Counted from the first letter of the stretch, positions 53,724 to 63,443 are shown. The stretch is 64,000 bases of DNA from NVTR01 sp965237505 (GCA_965237505.1 CBDEFR010000003.1:124001-188000); one strand, 5' to 3'. A program made the numbers and translations. The notes: generated by a model from the sequence alone, not told the origin.

Positions 53724-55329
53724 CTAGCCCGCATTATTCACGCTTGGCGGCCGATTTGAGCGAGGCGAGCGGTATCGGCCGGGTTGACCGCGGCTTTCGG
53801 GGCGGGTTTTCGTTACGGGTTGGAGATTGACGTTCGAGGTTCATCCGGCGGCACGCGCCGCTTGGATCAGGGGCCTTGGGCGGCGATGGAGGCGGCCATC
53901 GCGATCAGGGCGTTGCGATATGGGTAGGCCGAGGGCAGGGCGATCTTGATGCGGGTGTTGAGCTCCTCGATGCGCACGGCGATCTTGAGGAATGCCCGTC
54001 GTAGCGTCTCGAACGTCGCGGTGCGCCACGGCGAGCGGCGGGGCGCGGTCCGGCGCAACTGATGCAGCAGCCAATAGGCGGCGGTGTGCAGGAACAGCCG
54101 GAACTGGTTGGCTTCCCATCGGTGACACGAGGCGCGGTCGGATTTGGTGTAGAGCTTGTGCTCCTTGATCATGTTTTCCATCCGGCCACGGGCGCAATAG
54201 ACCCTCTCGTAGAGCAATTTGGCGCGGCCCGGCAGGTTGGTGACGACGAAGCGGACATCCGTCCCCCTTGCGGTGGCCTCGACGCGGGCAACGACCTTGC
54301 GCTCGCGTGACCAGCTTTTGGCCTGGTAGCCGGTCTGGAAGAAACGGCGCACCTTGTCCTTGCCTGATTGCACCCGGCGCAGCGCCGCGTCCTCGCACCA
54401 CGGCTGGCCGATCTCGCTCAGCCGGGCGTTGCCGGGAAGCCCGAGAATGTAGCCGTGGCCCTGATCCTCCAGCAGGTCCATGACCTCGGGCGTGCCGTAA
54501 TGGCCGTCGCCACGCACCGCGATCTCGACCCGGGGCCAATGGCGCCGGATGCGGCCGATGACGTGGCGCAAGACCCGCGCCGCCTCGTCACCGGATGGCC
54601 GCTTGCCCGGACGCAGCAGCGACAGCACCGGCTTGGCGGTCGCCGCGTCGAAGATGTGGATGGGCTGAAAGCAGTACTCGTCGTAATGGGCGTTGAACAG
54701 TGCCAGTTGCTGGCCGCCGTGGACGGCATCAGGGGTATCGTCAATGTCGAGCACGATGCGTTGGGGCACGCGCTCGAAGCTGTCGCAAAACAGATCGATC
54801 ATCGTCAGCCCCATGCGCGCCAGTTCGCGCCATGATGGGGCGTTCTCGAGCCTGGACAAGGTCGGCTGCGACATCAGATTGCGACCGCTCTCGGGCAGGC
54901 GACCACAGGCCAGCTTGAACGCCGGATCGAAGCGCAGCACGTCGAGGTCGTCGCAATCCTCGTATCCGCAGGCGATGGCGAACATGCGCGCCCCGATCAT
55001 GTCGGCGTATGAGTGGGTGGTGCTCGCTGGATCGCGCGCATCGGACAGGCAACCGGCTAGGCGCGCGGCAAGGCCGAGACGCTTCTCGATCTCGCGCAGC
55101 ACCAGCACGCCGCCGTCCGACGACAGCCGGCCGCCGTCGAACCGGACGCACAGTTCCTTGTTCTCGACGGGTGACAGTCCGGGGAGATAGGCGGTAATCT
55201 CATCCATGGTGAGCCGGGTTTCCCTGTTGCCGTATGGTCTTGGCCAGACACCAGAATCATACGGAATCTCAACAGTTTAATCCACGCTCACCACCTCTTT
55301 CACGCCGTGCCGTGAATAATCCGGGCTAG
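53724..55329 (-). mobile_element. IS1380-family element
   Basis: Inverted ends CTAGCCCGCATTATTCACG and CGTGAATAATCCGGGCTAG, 1606 bp apart, with one transposase gene. No certain 4-bp duplication is visible (CGTC against CGTT). A second large frame on the same strand at 53841-54539 is a shadow of the transposase. Confidence 0.88.
53867..55207 (-). CDS. IS1380-family transposase
   Basis: 446 residues. N-terminal CVRFDGGRLSSDGGVLVLRE is the family signature; catalytic Asp in IVLDIDDTPDAVHGGQQL, Asp in EIAVRGDGHYGTPEVMD, and Glu in RMENMIKEHKLYTKSDR. Intact. The two IS1380 remnants at 20356 and 30191 are from a related but different element. Confidence 0.92.
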   Translation of the reverse strand: MDEITAYLPGLSPVENKELCVRFDGGRLSSDGGVLVLREIEKRLGLAARLAGCLSDARDPASTTHSYADMIGARMFAIACGYEDCDDLDVLRFDPAFKLACGRLPESGRNLMSQPTLSRLENAPSWRELARMGLTMIDLFCDSFERVPQRIVLDIDDTPDAVHGGQQLALFNAHYDEYCFQPIHIFDAATAKPVLSLLRPGKRPSGDEAARVLRHVIGRIRRHWPRVEIAVRGDGHYGTPEVMDLLEDQGHGYILGLPGNARLSEIGQPWCEDAALRRVQSGKDKVRRFFQTGYQAKSWSRERKVVARVEATARGTDVRFVVTNLPGRAKLLYERVYCARGRMENMIKEHKLYTKSDRASCHRWEANQFRLFLHTAAYWLLHQLRRTAPRRSPWRTATFETLRRAFLKIAVRIEELNTRIKIALPSAYPYRNALIAMAASIAAQGP

Positions 55330-55730
55330 CGTTTCCCGCATTCCGCCTCATTCAAAGCGCGTGTTTTCAGTCTGGCGTGCCTCTCAATCTCAAGTCGGTT
55401 ATTAATTCCGTATTTTTCGTCACCTGTGTGTGCAGCCGGTCGAGCCTGGCCGTTGTTTCTGCGAGCTCACCTTCCATGTGCGCTATTCGTTCTCCATTGT
55501 CCGAGATCCGACGGTTATTCTCGCCGATCTCGCCGTCCAGCGCCGTAGTCCTGGATTCCGTTCCTTTGTTGCTTGTACCAATTTGGTTTCGTAACGCTGC
55601 CAACTCGGCCTTCGTAGTCTTGATCTCCCCGGTAACTTCTCCGCGTAAAGCTTCTACTTCAGGTTACGAACCAAGCGGCGCCGGTCATGACTCCGCCGCC
55701 AAACCCGAGGACTAGGGTCACCATGGCAGC

Positions 55731-56941
55731 CAGGGGTATCGCATGAATAGCTGGCCCGTGTTTGCTACGTGCATCAACGTCTGATTCAATGTCACCAGAA
55801 CACGCATCTGGAGGACTTGCTTTGGAAAAGACTACATCATTTCAATCTGTTATTTCGGCCATCCCTGACCCTCGCCAGCAGGCGAAGGTGCTTTACCCGC
55901 TTGATGAGATCCTGCTTTTAAGCCTGTGTGCGGTGGTCTCGGGCGGCGAGAGTGTCGTTGATATTGTCGAATATGGTGAAGAAAAGCTGAAGTTTCTGCG
56001 CAAATTGGCCCCTTTTGAGCACGGCATTCCCTCGCATGACACGCTTTCAACGGTGTTTCGGCTGCTTGATCCGGAGAAGTTCAGTACAGCCTTTGCGCAA
56101 TGGGCTGCTGGCCTGGCGGGACGCGTTGAAGGCTCGATTGTGGCCGTCGATGGCAAGACGATGCGCGGGTCAAAGGCCGGTGGTGAAACACCTCTGCATT
56201 TGATCTCGGCCTACTGTGATGATCTGCGTCTGGTACTGGGTCAGCGGGCAAGTGCGCACAAAAAGAACGAGATCAAGGACATTCCATTGCTCTTGGATTT
56301 GCTCCACGTTGAGGGCGCGATCATGACGCTGGACGCGATGGGGTGCCAACGCCAGATTGCCTGCAAAATCCGCGACAAGGGGGCCGACTACGTGCTGGCG
56401 CTCAAGGGAAATCAGAGCAGCCTTTTTGAGGATGTGAAACTGTGGTTTGAAGAGAGGGAGCATGAAAATACTGCGTCGTTACAGACTGTTGATGGCGATA
56501 AAGGTCGGATTGAGACCCGGACCTACACCCAGAGTGACACCATAGAATGGCTGCAAGAGCGCCATCCGGGTTGGGCGGGCCTGACCAGTATTGGTCGCGT
56601 TGTCTCGATCCGTGAAAGCAACGGGAAAACAACACAACAAACCCGATACTTCATCTCGTCTCTACCGAAAGATGCGCCGCGCTTTGCCCATGCGGTACGC
56701 TCCCATTGGGGGATTGAAAACCGCCTCCACTGGGTGCTCGACGTCACATTCCGCGATGATGACAGCCGTGTTCGTAAGGATCACGGCCCCAAGAATTTTG
56801 CCGTCATCAAACACATGGCAATGAATCTGCTCAACAAGGCAAAAGATAAAAAATCGCTCAGGGTCATGCGCAAAAAGGCCGGATGGAACAATCGGTTCTT
56901 ACTGCAAATTCTCCGGACATAACCTTCATGCGATTCCCCTG
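55731..56941 (+). mobile_element. ISAs1-family element with 10-bp target duplication
   Basis: 1211 bp. Ends CAGGGGTATCGCATGAA and TTCATGCGATTCCCCTG form an inverted repeat with one mismatch. CCATGGCAGC occurs at 55721-55730 and 56942-56951. The duplicated target lies in the transmembrane segment of the broken coiled-coil gene. Confidence 0.94.
55822..56922 (+). CDS. ISAs1-family transposase
   Basis: About 366 residues. DDE_Tnp_1-associated N-terminus (FQSVISAIPDPRQQAKVLYP) and catalytic motifs GSIVAVDGKTMRGSK, AIMTLDAMGCQRQIA with YVLALKGNQSSLFED, and HWGIENRLHWVLDVTFRDD (Glu). I choose TTG at 55822 because GGAGG lies seven bases upstream, although the frame is open from 55762. Intact. Confidence 0.93.
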   Translation: MEKTTSFQSVISAIPDPRQQAKVLYPLDEILLLSLCAVVSGGESVVDIVEYGEEKLKFLRKLAPFEHGIPSHDTLSTVFRLLDPEKFSTAFAQWAAGLAGRVEGSIVAVDGKTMRGSKAGGETPLHLISAYCDDLRLVLGQRASAHKKNEIKDIPLLLDLLHVEGAIMTLDAMGCQRQIACKIRDKGADYVLALKGNQSSLFEDVKLWFEEREHENTASLQTVDGDKGRIETRTYTQSDTIEWLQERHPGWAGLTSIGRVVSIRESNGKTTQQTRYFISSLPKDAPRFAHAVRSHWGIENRLHWVLDVTFRDDDSRVRKDHGPKNFAVIKHMAMNLLNKAKDKKSLRVMRKKAGWNNRFLLQILRT

Positions 56942-57040
56942 CCATGGCAGCCACAACCATTGCCGGATCTTTCACCCGTGTGATAAATCCCCTCCACGTG
57001 TTTCTTTCCGGCGTTTTGGTGTCCTCTGTTACTTGATTTC

Positions 57041-57312
57041 TCATTTCCACTCTTCATAGAACTCGTGCAGCCGTTTTCGGAGGGCTTCTTCCGATGCCGT
57101 TTTGATCCTTTTCAGGAGCCATTGGCACGCGGCCTCTAGTGCTTCTGCTGGTGTTTTGTGTAGCGACCCCCACCCATCTACCGATCCCCTGTACATCCCG
57201 GTAGGTCTGTGGATGGACACATACCCGGTGAATTTCTTGCCCTCTAACGCAAGGCGGCCATCTGCCAATTCCTTCAGTTTCAACTTTTCGCTTCCGCATT
57301 CGTAGAATTTTC
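57041..57312 (-). pseudogene. Unknown phage-like gene, N-terminally truncated by IS1595 copy 2
   Basis: The frame enters from the IS1595 edge as FYECGSEKLKLKELADGRLA and continues KFTGYVSIHRPTGMYRGSVD, then AACQWLLKRIKTASEEALRK, ending at the TGA that overlaps the next start. About 89 residues remain. The composition suggests a small cytoplasmic protein with a C-terminal amphipathic helix; no family recognised. It formed a coupled pair with the membrane coiled-coil gene. Confidence 0.6.
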
Positions 57313-58420
57313 CTTGCCTATCCGGTTTACACCCACACCCACTAGGGCTAGAATGGGCGCAAACCGGATATAGGGGAGCGCGCCATGGATGTTCTCGACC
57401 GCGCCGAGCTCCCATTCCCGCATTCGCTACCCGAGTTCCAGCGACTTTTCCCCGATGATGCGGCCTGCGCCGCCTACCTGGAGAAAGCCCGCTGGGGAGA
57501 CGGCTTTGCCTGCCCGCACTGCGGCACGGCGGGAGAGCCGTTCCACTTTGAAAACCGCCCTGGCGTCCTGCGCTGCCGCAAGTGCCGCCAGAACACCGGG
57601 CTGACGGTGGGAACAGTGATGGAGCGTAGCCACACTCCGCTGAACGTCTGGTTCTGGACCGCTTATCTGGTCGCCAGTCAGACGCCCAGCATGTCCGCCG
57701 TGCAGTTTCAGCGGCAACTTGGTCTTTCGCGCTACGAGACGGCCTTTCAAATTCTCCACAAGCTCCGCTCGGGCATGGTGCGGCCCAACCAAGACAGGAT
57801 CGGTGGACAGCCCAAGAACCATGTTGAGGTGGACGAAACCTGGGTTGGCGGGCGAACAACGCGTGGGGAAGGCCGTGGTGTTTACCACAAGGTTCCCGTC
57901 TCCTGTGCCATCGAGGTGCGTCATCGAAAGCCGGGCACCAAGCTCGACAACCGGAAAGACGGACGCTATGCCGGACGCGTTCGGCTCGCCGTCGTGCTCG
58001 ACCGTAGCGCCGAGTCGCTCTGTGGGTTCGTCGAGAGCACCGTCGCGCCGGGATCGCTGATCGTTACTGACGATTGGAGCGGCTATGCTGGCCTCGGTAA
58101 GCGCGGCTATGAGCACTTCGCTGTTGCCGAGTGTGGTGATCCAGAGGTTGCCGAGCAATACCTGCCGATCATCCATCTGGTTTTCGCCAACCTGAAGACG
58201 TGGCTGATCGGTATCCACCACGGCGTTAGCCACCAGCACCTACAAGCCTACCTCAACGAGTTCACCTTCCGCTTCAACAGGCGGTTCTACCCGTTCAACG
58301 CCTTCCGCTCATTGCTCGGCATCGCGGGCGACACCTCTGCTCCAACCTATGCCGAGCTTTACTCGGGAGAGTGGCGGCACCCTACATGTAGCGGTCATGG
58401 GCGTTAACCGGATAGGCAAG
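57313..58420 (+). mobile_element. IS1595-family element, copy 2 (no target duplication)
   Basis: 1108 bp, same ends as copy 1 (CTTGCCTATCCGGTT and complement) in the opposite orientation. Flanking octamers differ (GAATTTTC-side against GTTCAATC), unlike the perfect duplication of copy 1. It joins a truncated phage-like gene on the left to an istB remnant on the right, so DNA was probably deleted next to it. Confidence 0.92.
57385..58407 (+). CDS. IS1595-family transposase, copy 2
   Basis: 340 residues, differing from copy 1 by a few substitutions (for example AELPFPHS for ADLPFRHS) and one inserted threonine in GGRTTRGEGRG. Zinc ribbon CPHCGTAG/CRKCRQNTG, VEVDETWVGG and VTDDWSGY are unchanged. 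Intact and probably active. Confidence 0.93.
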   Translation: MDVLDRAELPFPHSLPEFQRLFPDDAACAAYLEKARWGDGFACPHCGTAGEPFHFENRPGVLRCRKCRQNTGLTVGTVMERSHTPLNVWFWTAYLVASQTPSMSAVQFQRQLGLSRYETAFQILHKLRSGMVRPNQDRIGGQPKNHVEVDETWVGGRTTRGEGRGVYHKVPVSCAIEVRHRKPGTKLDNRKDGRYAGRVRLAVVLDRSAESLCGFVESTVAPGSLIVTDDWSGYAGLGKRGYEHFAVAECGDPEVAEQYLPIIHLVFANLKTWLIGIHHGVSHQHLQAYLNEFTFRFNRRFYPFNAFRSLLGIAGDTSAPTYAELYSGEWRHPTCSGHGR

Positions 58421-58607
58421 GTTCAATCATCGAGACCGGCAACAACTCGTTCCGTTTCTCACAGAGCAAAAACAGCCGCGTTCAATAAGCCGTAAGCGCA
58501 AGCAAAGCCAATAGACGAGCTCGCTATATGAGGGCATCTCGCCTATTGGCTTTGCACATCATAGGTGGGTCAATTTTAAATGCCAAAACCGGGTCAGTTT
58601 TAAATGC
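58421..58607 (+). pseudogene. Remnant of another IS21-family element (IstB C-terminus and end repeats)
   Basis: 58425-58489 reads IIETGNNSFRFSQSKNSRVQ and a stop, equivalent to the C-terminal HILEMNGDSFRL...SRNARA of the IstB proteins here. After an 18-bp hairpin come two repeats of GGGTCA(A/G)TTTTAAATGC, typical of IS21 end repeats, immediately before the TGT end of copy 3. It is a different IS21 type from copies 1 to 3. Confidence 0.65.
58502..58555. repeat. 18-bp inverted repeat / hairpin
   Basis: Arms GCAAAGCCAATAGACGAG (58502-58519) and CTCGCCTATTGGCTTTGC (58538-58555) pair with one mismatch around an 18-base loop. It lies 13 bp after the istB remnant stop, where a transcription terminator or part of the old IS end would be expected; no U-tract follows. 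Confidence 0.75.
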
Positions 58608-58767
58608 TGTCAATCCCGGAGTAAAAAGGGTCAATGTCCCGGTGCAAAACTGGACACCTGGTTTGATTTAGGTGCGCACCCTGGTGCGTGTGCTTTCCAA
58701 ATAGCTGATGCGTGCCAGGGTGCGTTGGCCGCAGGCCAACCTTTTCGCAGTTTTGGTATTTTCAGGA

Positions 58768-59520
58768 TTACGGTTTGGCGATTTTGCTCTGGCGCAACCG
58801 GTAGCTTTCGCCGTTCATCTCGAGGATATGGACGTGGTGGGTCAGGCGATCGAGAATGGCGCCTGTGAGGCGTTCTGCGCCGAAGACCTCGGTCCATTCA
58901 TCGAACGGCAGGTTGGATGTGATGATGATGGAGCCACGTTCGTAGCGCTGCGAGATGATCTCGAAGAGAAGCTCGGCCCCGGTCTTGCTCAGTGGCACAA
59001 AACCCAGCTCATCAATGATCAGCAGGTCCTGGCTGACCAGTTGTTTCTGCAAGCGCTGCAGGCGGCGTTCGTCGACGGCCTCGATGAGTTCATGGACGAG
59101 AGCAGCGGCAGTGGTGAAGCGTACTTTCCTGCCCTTCTGGCAGGCCGCCAGACCCAATCCCAGGGCGATATGGGTTTTACCTGTGCCGCTTGGCCCCAAT
59201 GCGATGATATTGGCGCGCCGGTCTATGAACTCACCGCGGGCCAGTTGCATGGTCAGGACCTTGTTCAGCGACGGGATGACCTTGAAGTTGAAGCTGTCCA
59301 GGCTTTTGGTCGCCGGGAACTTTGCGGCCTTGATCCTGCGCTCGATCATCCGGCGTTCGCGCTCGATCAGTTCCAACTCGCAAAGCCGCAGCAGGTAGTT
59401 GATGTGATCCTTGTTCTCCACTGCGCATTGCCGGGCCTGTTTGGCATATTCGCTGTGGAAGGTCGGCAGCCGGAGCTTCTTGAGGTGGTGCTGCAGCAGA
59501 ACCTGCGGGGTGTCGGTCAT
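58768..59520 (-). CDS. istB: IS21 helper ATPase IstB, copy 3
   Basis: 250 residues, Walker A in ALGPSGTGKTHIALGLG and Walker B in LLIIDELGFVPLSK. Differs from copy 1 at scattered positions (for example TMQLARGEFIDRRAN for VLELARCEYIDKYQN). ATGA overlap with istA. Intact. Confidence 0.95.
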   Translation of the reverse strand: MTDTPQVLLQHHLKKLRLPTFHSEYAKQARQCAVENKDHINYLLRLCELELIERERRMIERRIKAAKFPATKSLDSFNFKVIPSLNKVLTMQLARGEFIDRRANIIALGPSGTGKTHIALGLGLAACQKGRKVRFTTAAALVHELIEAVDERRLQRLQKQLVSQDLLIIDELGFVPLSKTGAELLFEIISQRYERGSIIITSNLPFDEWTEVFGAERLTGAILDRLTHHVHILEMNGESYRLRQSKIAKP

Positions 59521-61015
59521 GCCGGCGCCTGCGCCATCAGGCTCATGTAACTGGCAGGATCTGTGGTCTCGACCTGCGCCCTTGGAAGGTACGGGTAAAT
59601 CTCCAGATCGAGCCGGGGTGGGCGTTTCTCGATCCGGCAGAGGACGAGATGCTTCACTGCATCGTAGCCGATGGCCCCGAGTTCCAGTGACTGCCTGATG
59701 GCGCCGTGAACATGGCCCATCTCGAAAGTCTCCAGCAGCCGCAGAACCTGGACGTATTCGCGCTTGCCCTTCTTTCCCATGCGCGCTTCCAGCAGCCGGT
59801 GCAGGGTGGCGAACTCCCCGGGCAGGTCCCAGCCCTGCAACGGAGCCGCCTGATCAAGCGCGCCGACCTTCTGTTCCAGCAGAGGCAGGAAGTGCATCGG
59901 ATCGAAGACCATGTCCGCTTTTTCGTAGGACCGCTTGTGGCAGGCGATGATTTCCGTGCCGCAGCCGATGATGACCTCGTGGACATAGCCGCGAACCTGG
60001 ACCTCGTGATGGGCGTATGCGACCGGCACGGAATAGTCGTTGTTGCGATAGCGGACCATCGAGATCGACGTCGCCCGGGTGCTGACCTTCTCGCAGGCGT
60101 CATAGGGCGTCAGGGGTAGTGTCATCAGCGCATCAAGATCACGCATCAGCCGCTCGCCGATAGTCTCGGAATGACCTCGCAATACTTCGTCCTGCCGTTT
60201 GAGGCATTGCTCCTCCAGCCGGGCGTTCAGATCATCGAAACTGTCGAAGCGCGGCATCGGCACCAGGAAGTTCCGCCGACCATAACCGATTGTGCCTTCG
60301 ACACTACCCTTGTCATTGCCCTTGCCAGGACGGCCGAACCGGTCCTCGAAGAGATAGTGCGACTGCAACTCCGAGAAAGTTCTGGTGCGTTGCCGGGTTC
60401 CGTCACCGAGGATCCGCGCCACCGCGATCGTGGTGTTGTCGTAGAGCCCTGACAGCGGCGCGCCTCCGAAGAAGGCAAAGGCGGAGACATGGCCATCACA
60501 AAAGGCCTCGGTTGTCTCCGCCGGATAGGCCTTGATGAAGAACGCGTCCGAGTGCGGCAGAGACATTGCAAAGTAGTGCAGCTTGCGCACGACCCCGCCA
60601 ATCTCGCCAAGCGCCTCACCAAAATCAACCTGGGCGTGGCCCGGCGCGTGGCTCAGCGGCACGAACACCTCCCGCGTCCGCCGCTTCCGCTCACGCACAT
60701 AGTCCGTGACGATGGTGATGCCGCCGACGAAGCCATGTTCATCACGCAGACGCTCATATATCCGCTTCGACGTATGCCGCTGCTTCTTGAGCCGCGACTT
60801 ATCCTCTTCCAATATCTGGTTGATGAGCGGAATGAACGGGTCAAGCTTTGGACGGGCTGGTGGCCCATTCCTGCGATACCCCGGTGGCACCGCATGCTTC
60901 AGAATTTTTGACACAGTCTTGCGATCAATCCCAAAATGTCGGGCCGCCGCACTCTTGCTCATCCCATCCACATGGCACGCACGGCGTACCCGACTATACA
61001 GTTCACAGAATACAT
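59517..61015 (-). pseudogene. istA: IS21 transposase IstA, copy 3, with a one-base deletion near its start
   Basis: Reads through the complete HTH and DDE core (DFGEALGEIG, YDNTTIAV, GSVEGTIGYGRR) to the stop at 59517. The native start MYSVELYSRVRRAC at 61015 is out of frame because one C is missing near 61003 (GTTCACAG for GTTCCACAG in the duplicate). Translation could still begin at an internal Met (MDGMSKSAAA, 60971), so residual activity is possible. Confidence 0.85.
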
Positions 61016-61123
61016 CTCCCCGCCCTCAGCTCGTTTGCTTCAGGCTTCAAGGTGCGGAATTTTGCTCCGCGACAGTCAGATCATCCGACCGATTCCGTGG
61101 GCATTTTGTCTCCGGGATTCACA

Positions 61124-62084
61124 TCTCGGAATGACCTCGCAATACTTCGTCCTGCCGTTTGAGGCATTGCTCCTCCAGCCGGGCGTTCAGATCATCGAAA
61201 CTGTCGAAGCGCGGCATCGGCACCAGGAAGTTCCGCCGACCATAACCGATTGTGCCTTCGACACTACCCTTGTCATTGCCCTTGCCAGGACGGCCGAACC
61301 GGTCCTCGAAGAGATAGTGCGACTGCAACTCCGAGAAAGTTCTGGTGCGTTGCCGGGTTCCGTCCCCGAGGATCCGCGCCACCGCGATCGTGGTGTTGTC
61401 GTAGAGCCCTGACAGCGGCGCGCCTCCGAAGAAGGCAAAGGCGGAGACATGGCCATCACAAAAGGCCTCGGTTGTCTCCGCCGGATAGGCCTTGATGAAG
61501 AACGCGTCCGAGTGCGGCAGAGACATTGCAAAGTAGTGCAGCTTGCGCACGACCCCGCCAATCTCGCCAAGCGCCTCACCAAAATCAACCTGGGCGTGGC
61601 CCGGCGCGTGGCTCAGCGGCACGAACACCTCCCGCGTCCGCCGCTTCCGCTCACGCACATAGTCCGTGACGATAGTGATGCCGCCGACGAAGCCATGTTC
61701 ATCACGCAGACGCTCATATATCCGCTTCGACGTATGCCGCTGCTTCTTGAGCCGCGACTTATCCTCTTCCAATATCTGGTTGATGAGCGGAATGAACGGG
61801 TCAAGCTTTGGACGGGCTGGTGGCCCATTCCTGCGATACCCCGGTGGCACCGCATGCTTCAGAATTTTTGACACAGTCTTGCGATCAATCCCAAAATGTC
61901 GGGCCGCCGCACTCTTGCTCATCCCATCCACATGGCACGCACGGCGTACCCGACTATACAGTTCCACAGAATACATCTCCCCGCCCTCAGCTCGTTTGCT
62001 TCAGGCTTCAAGGTGCGGAATTTTGCTCCGCGACGGTCAGATCATCCGACCGATTCCGTGGGTATTTTGTCTCCGGGATTCACA
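61124..62084 (-). mobile_element. Partial tandem duplicate of IS21 copy 3 (istA 5' part and right end)
   Basis: 61124-62084 repeats 60164-61123 with very few differences (61024-type CACAG versus CCACAG, a few substitutions such as GGCATT/GGTATT). The junction falls exactly after the terminal ACA of copy 3, and the duplicate ends in the same TTCACA. It encodes istA residues 1-284 (61976 down to 61124, with the undamaged start MYSVELYSRVRR) and stops shortly after RGHSE. No istB. Confidence 0.93.
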
Positions 62085-62291
62085 CACGCTGCTTCGCTTC
62101 GCGTAACGCAAGCGCTACACGAAGCAGCGCGGGTCCCTCCTATGGACTACCGGGACAACCGCCAACGCTGGGCTGAATCGCATCAAGTGGTGCATTTTTA
62201 CGCCGGCCAGTGGTGTACTTTTACTCCGGCGTTGACACCTTCAGGTTATGAGGCTGGCGAGCGTTGCTGGCAGTTGATGTAATTGTCATTT
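62085..62291. other. Remnant of an IS21-type end and a hairpin, before the integrase gene
   Basis: A perfect 9-bp inverted repeat (GCTGCTTCG at 62088-62096, CGAAGCAGC at 62120-62128) is followed by TTTTTACGCCGGCC and TTTTACTCCGGCGTTGACA (to about 62237), the repeat pattern and terminal ACA of the istB-side ends of IS21 copies 1 to 3. No gene. The remaining ~50 bp lead to the integrase stop. Confidence 0.55.
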
Positions 62292-63443
62292 CTAACGCAT
62301 TTTCTTCGCCATGATCTCGACTGCGTCCCTGAGCGGATCGTCGGCAAGGTGCGCGTAGCGTTGCGTAGTCATCGGATTGGTATGTCCGAGCAACCGGCCT
62401 ACGATAGCCAAACTCATGCCACTTGAAACCAACTGCGAGGCGTGGGTGTGGCGGTTGTCATGGATGCGGTAATCTTCGATCGCCGACATTGACATGAGTG
62501 ACCGCCAGAACCGCTTTAGATCGACCAGCGGTTGTGCCGGGTTTCTGCCAGGGAAAAGATAGATTGACTTGTCATCCCCATCCTCATGCATTCCCAAAAG
62601 TAATTCCCGCGCTACGCTTGATAACGGCAAATGCTCAGTCCGCTTTTGCTTGGTGTGATGTGAGGGTTTAATCCACACGCCGCGATAGAGATCAATGTCC
62701 GCCCATGTTGCCGTCAGAACTTCGCCGATGCGCGCACCAGTCAGCAACTGTAACCGGATGGCATTTGCTGCCAGTTGGTTCGGATGATGGTCCAGCGCAT
62801 CCGTCAGCCTGGCGAGTTCCGCGTCTGAAAGCCACCGGTGCCGCTTTTCTTCGTGAAACTTTTCGACACCACGGGCGGGGTTGTCGGTGCGCCAGCCCCA
62901 ACGAACCGAAAGCGCAAACATCTTGGACAATAGCGACAACATTCTGTTTGCCTGATAGGGAGTAACTTGCATCGCATTGTGCAAAATTTGCACGTCCTGA
63001 TGCCCGACCTCGCGGACTTTACGGTTGGCCAGGCTGGGCAAGATAAATCGATCAAGCATGGCGCGATCGTTCTTTACGCTGTTGGGCCGTTTTTTCGGTA
63101 CGGCATGTCTGGAAAGGTAGTGCTCCGCCAGAACCCTAATCGACGGAGCATCACGAGCGTCCCTGGCATCTAACGCCGGGTCGCCACCACGGATTACGTC
63201 GGACAGGTATCCCCTGGCAATTGCGCGGGCTTCATGAAGACTGAGGAGCGGTCCATGGCGTCCGATTGTCTTACGACGCGACCGGCCTGATTTACTATTA
63301 CGGTATTGAACCACATAGGATTTGGCACCTGAAGGTTTTACGCGGACACCGAATCCGGGAAGCGCGGCGTCCCAGTAGACAACATCGGTTTGCTCAGCGA
63401 TGAGCCTGTCCACGACCGTCTTGTTGAGGTTCAGATTGGGCAT
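62292..63443 (-). CDS. Tyrosine integrase of a genomic island or prophage
   Basis: 383 residues. N-terminal DUF4102-like arm (LPGFGVRVKPSGAKSYVVQY), SAM-like domain near residues 95-185, and a catalytic domain with Arg in LLTGARIGEVLTATW, H-x-x-R as DNRHTHASQL, and Tyr in GHTNPMTTQRYAHL. ATG at 63443 has GGAAGG five bases upstream. Its start faces a tRNA-Lys 3' fragment 170 bp away, the usual arrangement of an integrase and its attachment site. Intact, so the island could in principle still be mobile if a partner site exists. Confidence 0.94.
   Translation of the reverse strand: MPNLNLNKTVVDRLIAEQTDVVYWDAALPGFGVRVKPSGAKSYVVQYRNSKSGRSRRKTIGRHGPLLSLHEARAIARGYLSDVIRGGDPALDARDARDAPSIRVLAEHYLSRHAVPKKRPNSVKNDRAMLDRFILPSLANRKVREVGHQDVQILHNAMQVTPYQANRMLSLLSKMFALSVRWGWRTDNPARGVEKFHEEKRHRWLSDAELARLTDALDHHPNQLAANAIRLQLLTGARIGEVLTATWADIDLYRGVWIKPSHHTKQKRTEHLPLSSVARELLLGMHEDGDDKSIYLFPGRNPAQPLVDLKRFWRSLMSMSAIEDYRIHDNRHTHASQLVSSGMSLAIVGRLLGHTNPMTTQRYAHLADDPLRDAVEIMAKKMR

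Larger units (their letters stand above)
55367..57044 (-). pseudogene. Membrane-anchored coiled-coil protein gene (phage-like), split by ISAs1 and frameshifted
   Basis: ATG at 57044 overlaps the stop of the preceding gene as ATGA. The N-terminal part reads MRNQVTEDTKTPERNTWRGF then ITRVKDPAMVVAAM to the ISAs1 edge; after removing ISAs1 and one 10-bp duplication it continues VTLVLGFGGGVMTGAAWFV, a single transmembrane helix. A one-base slip near 55665 then leads to EVEALRGEVTGEIKTTKAEL and a long coiled coil ending TDLRLRGTPD at 55367. The rebuilt protein is about 140 residues: short cytoplasmic N-terminus, one membrane span, coiled-coil tail. This resembles small phage or island membrane proteins, but I cannot name it. 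Confidence 0.7.
58608..61123 (-). mobile_element. IS21-family element, copy 3
   Basis: From TGTCAATCCCGG to CCGGGATTCACA, 2516 bp. It is the same kind as copies 1 and 2 but visibly diverged at the DNA level. istB is intact; the istA start is damaged. It is followed directly by a partial duplicate of itself (61124-62084). Confidence 0.92.

Noticed and set aside
54418..54744. Additional frames within the IS1380 element
   Set aside because: They overlap the intact transposase in other frames and show only low-complexity Arg/Ser/Ala-rich sequence.
5209..58420. Inversion by recombination between the two IS1595 copies
   Set aside because: Copy 1 keeps a perfect 8-bp duplication on both sides, so its flanks have not been exchanged with copy 2.
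58708..59550. A 280-codon frame on the plus strand opposite istB of IS21 copy 3
   Set aside because: Antisense shadow of istB kept open by its codon use; no start signal and no homology visible.
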